A stretch of DNA of 55,745 nt from Muribaculaceae bacterium (GCA_029051525.1 JAIDKG010000133.1:1-55745); one strand, 5' to 3'. Shown: positions 15,774 through 24,825, numbered from the stretch's first letter. A program made the numbers and translations. The notes: generated from the letters alone by a model not told the origin.

Positions 15774-17894
15774 TCAGCGCACAAGCACTTTCTCTGCCTT
15801 GCCACCGGCCACACGGATATAAACTCCGCCCACCTGCGGCTCAGCCACCGGCTCACCCATCAGACTGAACCAGCGGGGCACCTCATCGAGAGCCGCCACC
15901 GATGTCACTCCTGTGGTAGTGTCGGAAATGCGGAGCACATTATCATTAAGATCAAGCGTCACGCTATAGGTCGAGGGAGCTACCTGCCAGCTGAAGGCCG
16001 ACGAGGCATTGACACCGGCAGCAAATTTCACCACCCGCGCCACTTCATTCGGACTCACAGGCGCATCGGCAGTGGCAGCTCCATAGCGGTCGGAGGAATT
16101 GACCACATTCCAATCGGCTCCCTTGGCTGTAACAAACGAGAAATAGGAATAGTTGTCGGTAGCCGAAGCCACCAGCACCACCTTATTCCAGGTATACACA
16201 CCATTCTCCACCTTATCGGCAGCCTGCGGAGCAGAAGTTGACCATGCGGCACCATCCAGCGAGCCGATCAGATACATCTCGGCCGGGAAATTACCTCCAT
16301 GTCCCCCTCCCTGATAGTCACTGATATTCCCCTGAGCGCCTGTGCGGGTATACACATAATCAGGTTTCGGCGCAAAGTCCTCAGTCTTGCTCGCATCGCC
16401 ATCGCCGGCATTGAAGAGCACACCCGTAGTGCCGGCCGGCACTGTATAGCTCCAGATATCGCCATCATAAACCTTCATGGCCACGCCCGGATATTCAGGA
16501 CTCGAGACCGGCCAATAGTAGATATAAGGTGTGGCCCAACCGGTGCCGCTGTTGTCGAAATATAAAGTCATCTCAAGGGTGGGGTCGATCGGATCATCGG
16601 GCTCTATCGGATCCACAGGGCCAGAGCCGTTGCTCTTCACCCAGATGCAATAGTCATTGCCGAAAGCGCGGATATCATCCGAGGCATAGCCCTCGGGAGA
16701 TATCATCTCCGAGCCGATCTTCACCACCATTGTGCCATACTTACCGGTCACCTCGGCCATATACACATTGCGGCCCGTGCGGAGCACCTTAACCGCACTC
16801 TCATTATGCACACCGGCCTCCAGACGGGCGGCAATCATCGGTTTGATGGCCTCCTTATTGTCGAGCCAATGCTGCAGAAACACGCAGGGTGTGCCCGGAC
16901 AGCTCAACATAAAGGCATTGGCCGCAAGCACATTGCCCGTAAACTTACTGCCATCGCGATAGGTGTCGTGATTATCCACAAACGTCACTGCATAACGCGG
17001 ATAGCCGAAATGAATCATGCCGGCCGGCTGGTCGGTAGTACCATTGGCCTTCCACACGAGTTTTGAAAGGTCGCCGGTGGAAAATGCCTCATTGAGTGCA
17101 TATTTGAAGGGAAAGTCGAATGCAGCCGATGTGCGGCCGGTAGCCTCAATCCATCCCTTGACGGCATCATACTGGCCATCCCAATATTCACCCACACTGT
17201 AGGTGGGATTGGAGTAATTGTTGTAGATTTTATTGTACTCGCCGCCGTAGCCCTTCACCATATCATAGCGGAAGCCTACATAGCCGAGTTCGTCGAGCAG
17301 GAATTTGCAATAGTTCTTGCAGTTGTTCTGCACATTGGCATTAGTGTGGTCCAGATCGCGGCAACCGTCGAAGTTATCACCGGTGTCGTAGCCGCCGGTG
17401 GGTTTCGGCTGCCCTGCGGCATATGCCATCTCATCATTGCAGCATATGCCGTCAAGACCGATGTTCCAGGTCCGGCCATTCCACTCCTCGGCGGGGAAAT
17501 CATACCAATTGGTCACACCATTACGGTGATTGATCACCACATCGGCGATAAATCCGGTACCCTTTTCGCGGAAAGTGGATATCATACTCCGCAGCTCAGC
17601 CTCACTGCCGAACGATGAATTATGATTAGTAAACCAATATTGCGGCATATACCCCATATTCTTGTAGGCTCCGCAATAACCGGAGTTGGGAATCCAGATG
17701 AGGTTGAAGTAGTCGGAGAGTTCTTCGGCCTGGGCTTCGAGATTGGTCCACTTGGAGTCGGCAAATGAATCCCAATAGAATCCCTGAAGCATCACCCCCT
17801 CATGCTGCGAGGGCCAGCCTTCGGCACCGCGAGCCGGAGATACGGCCGAGAGAGCGCATGCCGCCAGCATGGTTGTGAGATAAGTAGATTTCAT
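15774..17894 (-). CDS. Secreted alpha-amylase (GH13) with starch-binding-like modules and T9SS-type tail
   Basis: Signal peptide (about 1-23), then a GH13 TIM barrel with all four conserved regions: DVVINHR (118-124), GFRYDMVKGY (207-216, nucleophile Asp211), GEYW (acid Glu236) and FVDNHD (305-310). The KGY ending of region II points to the plant/archaeal type of alpha-amylase. After the barrel come a CBM26-like module (about 442-525, TLYFDNSGTGWATPYIYYW) and a SusE/F-like module (about 540-655, EMYLIGSLDGAAWS). The C-terminus (PQVGGVYIRVAGGKAEKVLVR pattern) resembles the type IX secretion sorting tail, so surface display is likely. It is 706 aa. The gene 76 bp upstream encodes the odd CDP-alcohol phosphotransferase. 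Confidence 0.9.
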   Translation of the reverse strand: MKSTYLTTMLAACALSAVSPARGAEGWPSQHEGVMLQGFYWDSFADSKWTNLEAQAEELSDYFNLIWIPNSGYCGAYKNMGYMPQYWFTNHNSSFGSEAELRSMISTFREKGTGFIADVVINHRNGVTNWYDFPAEEWNGRTWNIGLDGICCNDEMAYAAGQPKPTGGYDTGDNFDGCRDLDHTNANVQNNCKNYCKFLLDELGYVGFRYDMVKGYGGEYNKIYNNYSNPTYSVGEYWDGQYDAVKGWIEATGRTSAAFDFPFKYALNEAFSTGDLSKLVWKANGTTDQPAGMIHFGYPRYAVTFVDNHDTYRDGSKFTGNVLAANAFMLSCPGTPCVFLQHWLDNKEAIKPMIAARLEAGVHNESAVKVLRTGRNVYMAEVTGKYGTMVVKIGSEMISPEGYASDDIRAFGNDYCIWVKSNGSGPVDPIEPDDPIDPTLEMTLYFDNSGTGWATPYIYYWPVSSPEYPGVAMKVYDGDIWSYTVPAGTTGVLFNAGDGDASKTEDFAPKPDYVYTRTGAQGNISDYQGGGHGGNFPAEMYLIGSLDGAAWSTSAPQAADKVENGVYTWNKVVLVASATDNYSYFSFVTAKGADWNVVNSSDRYGAATADAPVSPNEVARVVKFAAGVNASSAFSWQVAPSTYSVTLDLNDNVLRISDTTTGVTSVAALDEVPRWFSLMGEPVAEPQVGGVYIRVAGGKAEKVLVR

Positions 17895-17957
17895 GATTCT
17901 AAGTAGTTAAGTGTTAGAATATAAGGTTAATGAGTTTTTTTTTGCATTTGGCCGCTC

Positions 17958-17971
17958 TTAGAGCGCGTTCC
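17958..17971. repeat. 14-mer motif after CDP-alcohol phosphotransferase gene
   Basis: Exact TTAGAGCGCGTTCC on the plus strand, touching the stop codon (17971-17973) of the minus-strand gene. The preceding gccgctc pairs with gagcg to give a short stem. Confidence 0.7.
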
Positions 17972-18909
17972 TACTGTCTGAGCCATTGCTGCGCCTTGTG
18001 GCATATGCGCTCATGGCGCACCATCATATACACCAGCACCACATTGAGCACCACCAGCTCAAAGGCGAAGTAGAGCCACGGCATGCGGAATATGAGTATC
18101 GCCGCAAAGAGGGCGAAGCAGCGCGTATTGAAAGAGAGGATATTTGTGTATTTCATCAGAGGCTTGCTCAGAGCCCGGAATCGCTCCCGGAAATCCACCG
18201 GAATCGGACCATTGCCATAGTGCTCGGCAAGAGCCGCGCGAAGTCGCTGCATCGAAGGGGTGCGCTTCTCCTGCCCTACCGTATAATTGGTATAGAACAT
18301 CAGCACCAGCTTCTGCCAGAAATCCCGGCGCCACGACAACGCATGAAATTTATCCCACAGATACGAGGCCCGCTCCAGCTCGCTCCCATCCTCACCCTTC
18401 ACGAAGTAAAGATGAAATTGCCTGTAATAATCGGCCATAGCCGCCTGGATGGCGTGAAATACACCGGTCACTGAGGCGAGCACCCATATCACCCACGAGT
18501 GAGCCATGAAGAAATCGCTCGTCACATTCTCACGCAGACAGATGGCAAGATAGATGCAGAAAAACCATATGTCGCCGCTCAGGCCATCGAGGATACGCCC
18601 AATGCGGGAATACTGATGAGTCATGCGCGCCAACTGCCCATCGGCCGAGTCGAAACTATCGGCCCACATCAGCAGCACCGCCCCCACCAGATTAATCCAT
18701 ATATTATTGAAATAGAACGCTGCGCCGGCTCCGATGCCAAGTATGATCGAAGCTATGGTGATTGCATTGGGGGTCACACCCAACTTAGCCGCCAGCTTGG
18801 CCCAGAAAAATCCGATCGGGCGATAGAATATGAGGTCGAAGGTCTCTTCCGTGTCGCTCGACTTGAGCGACGACTTATATTCACGCTTCAGCTCGCTCCA
18901 TCTGCTCAT
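17971..18909 (-). CDS. CDP-alcohol phosphotransferase with shifted active-site motif
   Basis: Membrane enzyme of the CDP-alcohol phosphatidyltransferase family. The motif DSADGQLAR (87-95), then G104 and D108, fits D-x2-DG-x2-AR-x8-G-x3-D. The fourth Asp should be residue 112, but that is Gly, with Asp at 113 (DGLSGD). Membrane segments lie around 30-45, 50-68, 72-86, 112-126, 138-152, 248-265 and 270-290. It is 312 aa, longer than typical PgsA or PssA, mostly through a polar insert near 165-235. Its start overlaps the ATP-grasp stop by 4 bp (ATGA), and a nucleotidyltransferase lies just upstream. That suggests it uses a headgroup activated by the cassette itself. Donor and acceptor are unknown. 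Confidence 0.85.
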   Translation of the reverse strand: MSRWSELKREYKSSLKSSDTEETFDLIFYRPIGFFWAKLAAKLGVTPNAITIASIILGIGAGAAFYFNNIWINLVGAVLLMWADSFDSADGQLARMTHQYSRIGRILDGLSGDIWFFCIYLAICLRENVTSDFFMAHSWVIWVLASVTGVFHAIQAAMADYYRQFHLYFVKGEDGSELERASYLWDKFHALSWRRDFWQKLVLMFYTNYTVGQEKRTPSMQRLRAALAEHYGNGPIPVDFRERFRALSKPLMKYTNILSFNTRCFALFAAILIFRMPWLYFAFELVVLNVVLVYMMVRHERICHKAQQWLRQ

Positions 18910-19844
18910 TTATCACCCCCTTTCCTGCTACGGTGGTTCATAGTACGGTCGGCCGGGCGTATATTCTCCTCACCGCGCATACGCCACCAATCCCTGATTG
19001 CACCAAGGATGCTCTTGGCTATATATGGAGCCGCCTCCATGCGGCAGGGAGCAAAGCTGGGCCAGTCGTTGAAGTCAATAATCTGATAGTGCCCCTGCTC
19101 ATCCACAATACAGTCGCCACCATAGATCATCACACCGGTCACTGCAGCAGCCTTCTCGCAGTCCTGCTTGAGCATCTTCTCATCGAATGCAATATGCTCC
19201 GGCATACCATTCACCAGCTCATCGCTGAATTTTGAATGACCCTGCTCCAGTGGATAAAACCAATAGAAGAATGACCCATCGGCCAGACCATAGAATTTCA
19301 CAAGGTCGCCCACGAGATGGCGATTGATCACCGCCCGCTTTATGCCACGGTAGAAAAACTCATGCAGTATCTCCTGCGCCTCCTGCGCATGACGGCAATA
19401 ATGCACATCCTCTTTATGCATGGCATGAAACTCGCCGCGCTTTATCCAGCAACGGTCGATTCCGGCCTGCTCCAGCAATGGCCGCACATTGGTATTGGTG
19501 TCGACCATCAGTGAGTCGGGGTAAGGCACACCATTGGCCACCAGCAGGCGGGTCATCTTCTCGCGGGTGCAGTTCTCGATGGCAAACCCGGAATTAATCA
19601 CCAGTCGTCCCTCCTCCTCGAAGCGCTGCAGCTTCTCGAGCGATGAGGTCTGGCGGCACATATTGAGTATCACATCCTCAGTCACATCCGACTGCTGGAA
19701 CTGTTCCTCACTGTAAATCTTCACCTCGCAGCCACGGCGGCGCAACTGCTCCACCGTGGCATTCAGAATAGCGGCATCATTGCCTATATGATTGGGTGAA
19801 TATATCCCGGCTCTTGAGATGGCCGCGATCTGTATTCTTCGCAT
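18906..19844 (-). CDS. ATP-grasp enzyme of unknown substrate
   Basis: I place the start at 19844 (MRRIQIAAISRAGIYSPNHI), which leaves 53 bp after the nucleotidyltransferase. The longer frame adds 21 atypical residues. ATP-grasp features: CWIKRGEFHAM with Lys near 135, RHLVGDLVKFYG near 176, and the metal-binding end GGDCIVDEQGHYQIIDFNDW (about 242-261). The IIDFNDWPSF segment recalls both the inositol-phosphate kinase (ITPK) type VIDxNxFPG and the RimK-type ligases, so kinase or carboxylate ligase are both possible. No signal peptide or membrane segment, so cytoplasmic. Coupled by ATGA to the downstream CDP-alcohol phosphotransferase, which makes a shared pathway likely. Confidence 0.75.
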   Translation of the reverse strand: MRRIQIAAISRAGIYSPNHIGNDAAILNATVEQLRRRGCEVKIYSEEQFQQSDVTEDVILNMCRQTSSLEKLQRFEEEGRLVINSGFAIENCTREKMTRLLVANGVPYPDSLMVDTNTNVRPLLEQAGIDRCWIKRGEFHAMHKEDVHYCRHAQEAQEILHEFFYRGIKRAVINRHLVGDLVKFYGLADGSFFYWFYPLEQGHSKFSDELVNGMPEHIAFDEKMLKQDCEKAAAVTGVMIYGGDCIVDEQGHYQIIDFNDWPSFAPCRMEAAPYIAKSILGAIRDWWRMRGEENIRPADRTMNHRSRKGGDK

Positions 19845-19897
19845 GATAAGTAGTAAAAGTTTGTCAGGTGTTGGCAAGCATCTCTTGATGCGCCCAT

Positions 19898-20623
19898 TCA
19901 ATCGCAACAGCTTTCCCGCAGGAATTGATTGGCCACCTCGATATCAGATGCATGATCCACATCAAGAATCTTCCCCATCGGCCAGGCATAAACTCCCAGC
20001 CCCTCCTCCACCAGCGCGCGCTGATAATTACGCATCCGGCTCAGCCCCCGGGCTATGCAGGAATCGAGCACATCCACACCCTTGTCGGAGAGGCCATAGA
20101 TACCCCCCGACACATAGCGCACACCCTCCTCATGACTGTCCAGAAAGGCTGCGACACGCTCCGTGGCCGGATCGGTGGCCACCCAGAGGGGTTTCTCATC
20201 CTCCACATATTCAGTGACTGCCATCAGAGCATCCACACTCTGCGGCGCATTCTCCCATGCCTCCACATAGCGGCGGAAATCCTCCGGACGGAAGATAGTA
20301 TCCACCGTAGTGGTGATAAACCGGCCATGACCACGCAGATGGGTGGAAATCTCCTTGAATGTATGCATCGAAGAGGGTGTCACCCTCTCGATGCGCACCA
20401 GCTCCACACCCTCGCGGGGCTTGAAATTCTCTATAAACCGGCTAAGTTCCGGCATAGAGCCATTGGTACATATCACAATGCGGCGCGCACCGCAATCCTC
20501 CATGATGCGCAGCAATCGCTCCAGCATCGGCCTACCGGCGATTTCCACCAGAGGCTTCGGGAGCGCCACTCCCTCGCCGGCGAGGCGCGAACCTTCGCCG
20601 GCGGCTATGATTCCGAAGTTCAT
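19898..20623 (-). CDS. Nucleotidyltransferase (sugar/alcohol-phosphate NTP transferase type)
   Basis: GT-A-like nucleotidyltransferase of 241 aa. The signature IIAAGEGSRL (5-14) and KPLVEIAGRPML (23-34) bind the nucleotide. ITTTVDTIF (about 103-111) carries the metal-binding Asp108, and KILDVDHASDIEVANQFL (about 217-234) ends the domain. Relatives include MobA-like, LicC-type CTP:phosphocholine and inositol-1-phosphate cytidylyltransferases. The neighbouring CDP-alcohol phosphotransferase makes a CTP-using activity the most attractive guess, but base specificity cannot be read from sequence. Its start overlaps the pdxA stop by 4 bp (ATGA). Confidence 0.85.
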   Translation of the reverse strand: MNFGIIAAGEGSRLAGEGVALPKPLVEIAGRPMLERLLRIMEDCGARRIVICTNGSMPELSRFIENFKPREGVELVRIERVTPSSMHTFKEISTHLRGHGRFITTTVDTIFRPEDFRRYVEAWENAPQSVDALMAVTEYVEDEKPLWVATDPATERVAAFLDSHEEGVRYVSGGIYGLSDKGVDVLDSCIARGLSRMRNYQRALVEEGLGVYAWPMGKILDVDHASDIEVANQFLRESCCD

Positions 20624-21669
20624 TGTTTCTGGGGGGCTATCTTTAGGGGATTGGCCGAAGCTTCATCGTAGCGCTCGCGGTTGCGGTATATATCGATGGC
20701 GCGGTAGATGGCCTGTGTCATCGAGGTAGGGTCGGCTGTCATGCTGCCGGCTATGTCGAAGGCGGTGCCATGATCGGGCGATGTGCGCACATATCCCAGC
20801 CCGGCTGTAAAATTCACACCTTCAGCGCCGGCCACAGTCTTGAAGGGGGCCAGACCCTGGTCATGGTACATGGCCAGCACCACATCAAATTCCCGCCACA
20901 GCCCGGCACCGAAGAATCCATCGGCAGCATACGGTCCGAATGCCAGCAGACCCTCTTCCTGAAGGCGAGCCACCGCCGGGATTATCTCTCGCGCCTCCTC
21001 ATCGCCGAGCAGTCCGCCATCGCCGGCATGCGGATTGAGAGCCAGCACTGCGATGCGCGGACGCTCACAGGCAAAATCGCGACGCAATGTGCTGTCAAGA
21101 CGCTTCACGGTATCTACAATCACATCCTCGCGCACACCCTCACTCACCTTCGCCACCGGCAGATGAATAGTGAGCAATGCCACTCGCATCTCATCGTTGA
21201 AGAGTATCATACAGGCCTTCTCCCCCTCCTCGCCCAGACGGGCTTCGAGATATTCGGTATGACCCGGAAAATCAAACTCCTCGCTCTGCACCGCGCTCTT
21301 GCAGAGCGGCGCAGTGACCAGCACATCGATATCACCATCGGTCAGAGCCTTGACGGCTGCCTCGAGCGACAGGCGCGCGGCCTCACCACTCTCCGGAGTG
21401 GGCTGCCCATAGGTAGGCTCGATCGGAGCATTGCCGATATTCATCAGATTTATGCGCCCATCCACGGCATCGGCCGCCGTAGGGATATGCTGTATCTTCA
21501 CATTATCGCCGGTGATGGCCTGAAGGGTGGTCTGCACCAGACGCCGGTTGGCGAATATCACCGGTGTATATAAGTCGGTCACCCCCTCGGGGATGATTGA
21601 TTTCAGTACTACCTCGAGGCCTACGCCATTGGTATCACCCTGCGTGAGGCCTACTCTAAGTTTTTCCAT
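20620..21669 (-). CDS. pdxA: 4-hydroxythreonine-4-phosphate dehydrogenase
   Basis: NAD-dependent step of pyridoxal-5'-phosphate synthesis by the DXP-dependent route. Characteristic segments: LRVGLTQGDTNGVGLEVVLK (4-23), VTAPLCKSAVQ (about 119), FPGHTEYLEARLG (about 135), LNPHAGDGGLLGDEE with the metal-binding His (about 206) and MYHDQGLAPFKTV (about 264). 349 aa, normal. Eight bp after rlmN and coupled by ATGA to the nucleotidyltransferase gene. No functional link to the cassette is evident from the sequence. Confidence 0.95.
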   Translation of the reverse strand: MEKLRVGLTQGDTNGVGLEVVLKSIIPEGVTDLYTPVIFANRRLVQTTLQAITGDNVKIQHIPTAADAVDGRINLMNIGNAPIEPTYGQPTPESGEAARLSLEAAVKALTDGDIDVLVTAPLCKSAVQSEEFDFPGHTEYLEARLGEEGEKACMILFNDEMRVALLTIHLPVAKVSEGVREDVIVDTVKRLDSTLRRDFACERPRIAVLALNPHAGDGGLLGDEEAREIIPAVARLQEEGLLAFGPYAADGFFGAGLWREFDVVLAMYHDQGLAPFKTVAGAEGVNFTAGLGYVRTSPDHGTAFDIAGSMTADPTSMTQAIYRAIDIYRNRERYDEASANPLKIAPQKQ

Positions 21670-21677
21670 GGTCAGTA

Positions 21678-22721
21678 TCAGTGTTTGGTCTTATTTGCCA
21701 GCATGCCGCATGCCGCCATTATATCCTCGCCGCGCGAGGTGCGGATGGTGGCAGTGATGCCATGCTGGTTGAGCACATTGCGAAACATTATCATTCTCTC
21801 CTCCGTGCAAGGCTTCAGATCTATCCCCTCGATGGCATGATAGCGGATCAGGTTCACCCGGCAATCGAGATTGCCGATGAGGCGGATCAGCTGATTGGCA
21901 TGAGCTATGTCGTCGTTGACACCCTTCCACATGATATACTCAAGCGAGAGGCGGCGCTGATGCGAGAAGTCGTAGCCCGAAAGAAGCTGCATCACGCTCT
22001 GCAGCGGGAAGGCCTTCTGCGCCGGCATCATCGAGGCGCGCTCGCGCGAATCGGCAGTATGCACGCTGATGGCCACATGCACCTGAGTCTTCTCCAACAG
22101 ATCTTTCAGCTCCGGGAGCTTCCCCACCGTAGATACAGTGATGCGCTTCGGGCTCCATGCCAATCCCCAGGGGGCGGTCAGAATCTCGATCACACGGCTC
22201 ACGGCTCCGAAATTGTCGAGCGGCTCACCCATACCCATAAACACCACATTGGTCAGCGGTGCCATCGGTGCCTCTCCCTTGGCCGGCACCGGAGGGATGC
22301 TGAGTATCTGATTGATAATCTCGGCGGCGGTAAGTTGCGACTTGAAGCCCATCTTGCCGGTAGCGCAAAAATAGCAATTCATCTTGCAGCCCGACTGCGA
22401 GCTCACGCAGAGAGTGGCGCGATCCTTGTCGGGGATATATACCGACTCCACCTGGCGCCCACCGGCCACGGGGAAGAGATACTTCACCGTGCCGTCCACA
22501 CTCTTCTGCGAGGCGGTGGGGGCGATACGCCCCACACAATATTGCTCCTCGAGGAGCATCTTGTTCTTTTTCGACAGATTGGCCATCTCTTCAAATCCGG
22601 TGGCACCTTTCTGGTAAATCCACTGGGCAATCTGGCGCCCCACGAAGCGGGGCATGCCGAGACTCACGGCCACATCCTGAAGTTCTTTCTCAGTAAGACC
22701 TATAAGGGGTATCTTGTTCAT
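21678..22721 (-). CDS. rlmN: 23S rRNA / tRNA adenine-C2 methyltransferase
   Basis: Radical-SAM enzyme that methylates A2503 of 23S rRNA and A37 of some tRNAs. The iron-sulfur motif is SGCKMNCYFCATGKMGF (about 110-126), preceded by RATLCVSSQ. The catalytic C-terminal Cys lies in AACGMLANKT at the end, and NVVFMGMGEPLDN (about 157) binds AdoMet. 347 aa, normal. The C-terminus TIRTSRGEDIMAACG is diagnostic for RlmN. Confidence 0.96.
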   Translation of the reverse strand: MNKIPLIGLTEKELQDVAVSLGMPRFVGRQIAQWIYQKGATGFEEMANLSKKNKMLLEEQYCVGRIAPTASQKSVDGTVKYLFPVAGGRQVESVYIPDKDRATLCVSSQSGCKMNCYFCATGKMGFKSQLTAAEIINQILSIPPVPAKGEAPMAPLTNVVFMGMGEPLDNFGAVSRVIEILTAPWGLAWSPKRITVSTVGKLPELKDLLEKTQVHVAISVHTADSRERASMMPAQKAFPLQSVMQLLSGYDFSHQRRLSLEYIMWKGVNDDIAHANQLIRLIGNLDCRVNLIRYHAIEGIDLKPCTEERMIMFRNVLNQHGITATIRTSRGEDIMAACGMLANKTKH

Positions 22722-22776
22722 TTTTATCTCTTCTTTCTGTTATCGGGGCACCGGAGCCCCGGTTATACCGACTCGC

Positions 22777-23649
22777 TTATTTCCCCTGCGGGAAGGGGAG
22801 GGTGTGAAGCTCATAGGTCTTCTCTCGCAGATACCTTCCCAGCGCTACATAATCCTTGCCGAATCGGGCCTGCTCCTCGGGCGAAATCGGTTGGCCCACG
22901 CTGATATGCATCGGCTTCCCTTTCTTGGAGAAGAGCTCACGAGGCAGCAGCGCCGAGCGCAGCGGCCAGCAGGCATGCCCGAGGAAATTGAAAAACCATC
23001 GGTTGGTGCCATGAAAATAGATTGGTATCACCGGCACCTTAGCCTTGCCTATCAGCTGAAGGACAGTGGGCTGCCACTCGCGGTCCACCAGAAAACCCTT
23101 CCTGTCGGTCTTGCTCATGGCTCCGGCCGGGAAGAATCCCACCGGCTTACCCTCCTTGAGCATACGCATAGCCTCCCGGATACCATTGACCGAGACTTTA
23201 CGCTTCTCCGGGTCGTCGGTCTGCCAGGCATCGACTGCTATGAAATTGGGCTTCATCGCTGTGATCTTGCCCAATATCATATTCACCATCACCTTATATT
23301 CCGGCCGATAGCGGGTCACGAGATTGATCAGCGCTATCCCATCGAGCGCCCCGAAGGGGTGGTTGCTCACAGTGATGAATGCACCATCACCCATACGGGC
23401 CAGCACATCCTCATTATCGACCACCAGAGGAGTCTTAAACTCATCCTCAATCAGATGGCGGGCAAACTCCGGCCCGGGGGTGGAGCACCATGTGGAGTGC
23501 ACTCGATTCACCTCGTCGATACGCAGCAGATGCAATGCCCGCTCCACGAGCCGGCGGTGCCCGGCCAGCTTCGGCACAGCCTGCACCACATCATCATAGC
23601 CAATCACTTCCGGACGGACCACCAGACCGGGATATTTCTCATTTTCCAT
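22777..23649 (-). CDS. Lysophospholipid-type acyltransferase (putative-hemolysin / GlsA-OlsA-like)
   Basis: Glycerolipid acyltransferase fold. The catalytic site reads SNHPFGALDG (95-104), the form found in the OlsA/GlsA and COG3176-like groups rather than the plain NHx4D of PlsC. GFFPAGAMSKTDR (about 170-182) is the second conserved block and VPVIPIYFHGTNRWF (about 210) the third. No membrane segment is obvious, so peripheral. It could acylate lysophosphatidic acid or an amino-acid lipid. GlsA partners with GlsB for glycine lipids in Bacteroides, but no GlsB-like N-acyltransferase is in this window. It lies 63 bp after the AUR1-like gene, so a lipid role is well supported. Confidence 0.8.
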   Translation of the reverse strand: MENEKYPGLVVRPEVIGYDDVVQAVPKLAGHRRLVERALHLLRIDEVNRVHSTWCSTPGPEFARHLIEDEFKTPLVVDNEDVLARMGDGAFITVSNHPFGALDGIALINLVTRYRPEYKVMVNMILGKITAMKPNFIAVDAWQTDDPEKRKVSVNGIREAMRMLKEGKPVGFFPAGAMSKTDRKGFLVDREWQPTVLQLIGKAKVPVIPIYFHGTNRWFFNFLGHACWPLRSALLPRELFSKKGKPMHISVGQPISPEEQARFGKDYVALGRYLREKTYELHTLPFPQGK

Positions 23650-23712
23650 ATGCTTATGCTTCAGAAAATATATTCACTTCATTGACGCGGAGAGAGCATG
23701 AGCGCGACACAC

Positions 23713-24681
23713 TCACTTGATATATGCCACATATCTCTCCATAAAGCGGCGGAAGCCACCTATGCGCATCAGCACCCCCTCGAAGAGCAGCACCGCCACA
23801 ATCGAGCAGCCTATGCCACCGAGCACATCGAGGATATAGTGATGCGAAGTATACACGGCCGTAAACCAAATGCCCAGCGTCACCACTCCAAGCAGCACCC
23901 TCCATGCAATCGGGCTGCGAGAGCGGCAGGCATAGATAAAGGCCACAAACGTATAAGCCGAATGCAGCGACGGCATGGCGGCAAATACATTGGCATTGCG
24001 CGCATAGAGCGCATTGAAGATTCCGAGACCCGTCATACGGTCGAACGCACCCAAACCGGCCACCTCGCCCGATGTGCCGGGCACAGCCTCCATGCCATGC
24101 ATCGCAACATACCATGGCGGAGCCGCCGGATGCACATAATAAAGACCGAATCCTATCAGATTCACCAGCAGGAAGGCCATGGCGAAATGCAGATACGGGC
24201 CGCGGCGCCCACTGAAATAGAGCCAAAGTCCATAGATAATGGGGAGAGGCACCCAGCAGAGGTAGAATATTCCGGCCATGAAATCCATGGCCGCTCCGGT
24301 GTGGTGCGCCCAGAATTCATTGGGTGTGAGCCGCACCCCTTCGGCCACATTGATGCCGAAGAGGAGTTTCTCGGTATTGTAGAGCCCGGCCACATCCACC
24401 GGATTCACCTCATAGTTGGGAAGGAGATTCATCCAGTCGTAGGATATGCCAAACACTATGAAGGGCAATATCGCCACCGTGAGCCTGCGCGAGGCGGGGA
24501 AAGCGAAATACATCCCCGCTATCAGCAGTGCCAGCACCACGTGCTCGGGGCGGAAGCCGATAAAGAGCACCGTGACCGTAAACCAGAGCGCCAGCGCCAC
24601 GAGGCACCACAACGTCTCGCGGAGCGATGCCCTCTGCCAGCCACCCGATGGTGAAGATGCTGTTATATCATTTCGTTGCAT
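23713..24681 (-). CDS. PAP2-family inositol phosphoceramide synthase-like protein (AUR1-like)
   Basis: Polytopic membrane protein of 322 aa with a PAP2/LPT active site: HPAAPPWY (184-191), AAMPSLHSAY (234-243, His240) and SHHYILDVLGG (279-289, His and Asp285). About six membrane helices are visible (25-43, 47-62, 68-83, 134-155, 165-184, 236-252, 258-275). This pattern fits the AUR1/IPC synthase group, which moves phosphoinositol from phosphatidylinositol to ceramide. The adjacent CDP-alcohol phosphotransferase, GtrA and PgpA-like genes match the inositol-lipid gene set known in Bacteroides thetaiotaomicron. The assignment rests on both motifs and context. A generic PAP2 phosphatase is the alternative. 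Confidence 0.8.
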   Translation of the reverse strand: MQRNDITASSPSGGWQRASLRETLWCLVALALWFTVTVLFIGFRPEHVVLALLIAGMYFAFPASRRLTVAILPFIVFGISYDWMNLLPNYEVNPVDVAGLYNTEKLLFGINVAEGVRLTPNEFWAHHTGAAMDFMAGIFYLCWVPLPIIYGLWLYFSGRRGPYLHFAMAFLLVNLIGFGLYYVHPAAPPWYVAMHGMEAVPGTSGEVAGLGAFDRMTGLGIFNALYARNANVFAAMPSLHSAYTFVAFIYACRSRSPIAWRVLLGVVTLGIWFTAVYTSHHYILDVLGGIGCSIVAVLLFEGVLMRIGGFRRFMERYVAYIK

Positions 24682-24825
24682 TACGAGTTCTTTGGGGTCA
24701 TTAATTTATCAAATACTCCATCCGGCCCACTTGCGGCGCCCACAAGCCCCTTCACTCCAAAGTAGGGATGCGCGGGGAGTGTAAGAGCGCCTACCTTATT
24801 CGGGTCGCAGGAGTCGCTATCTTAT

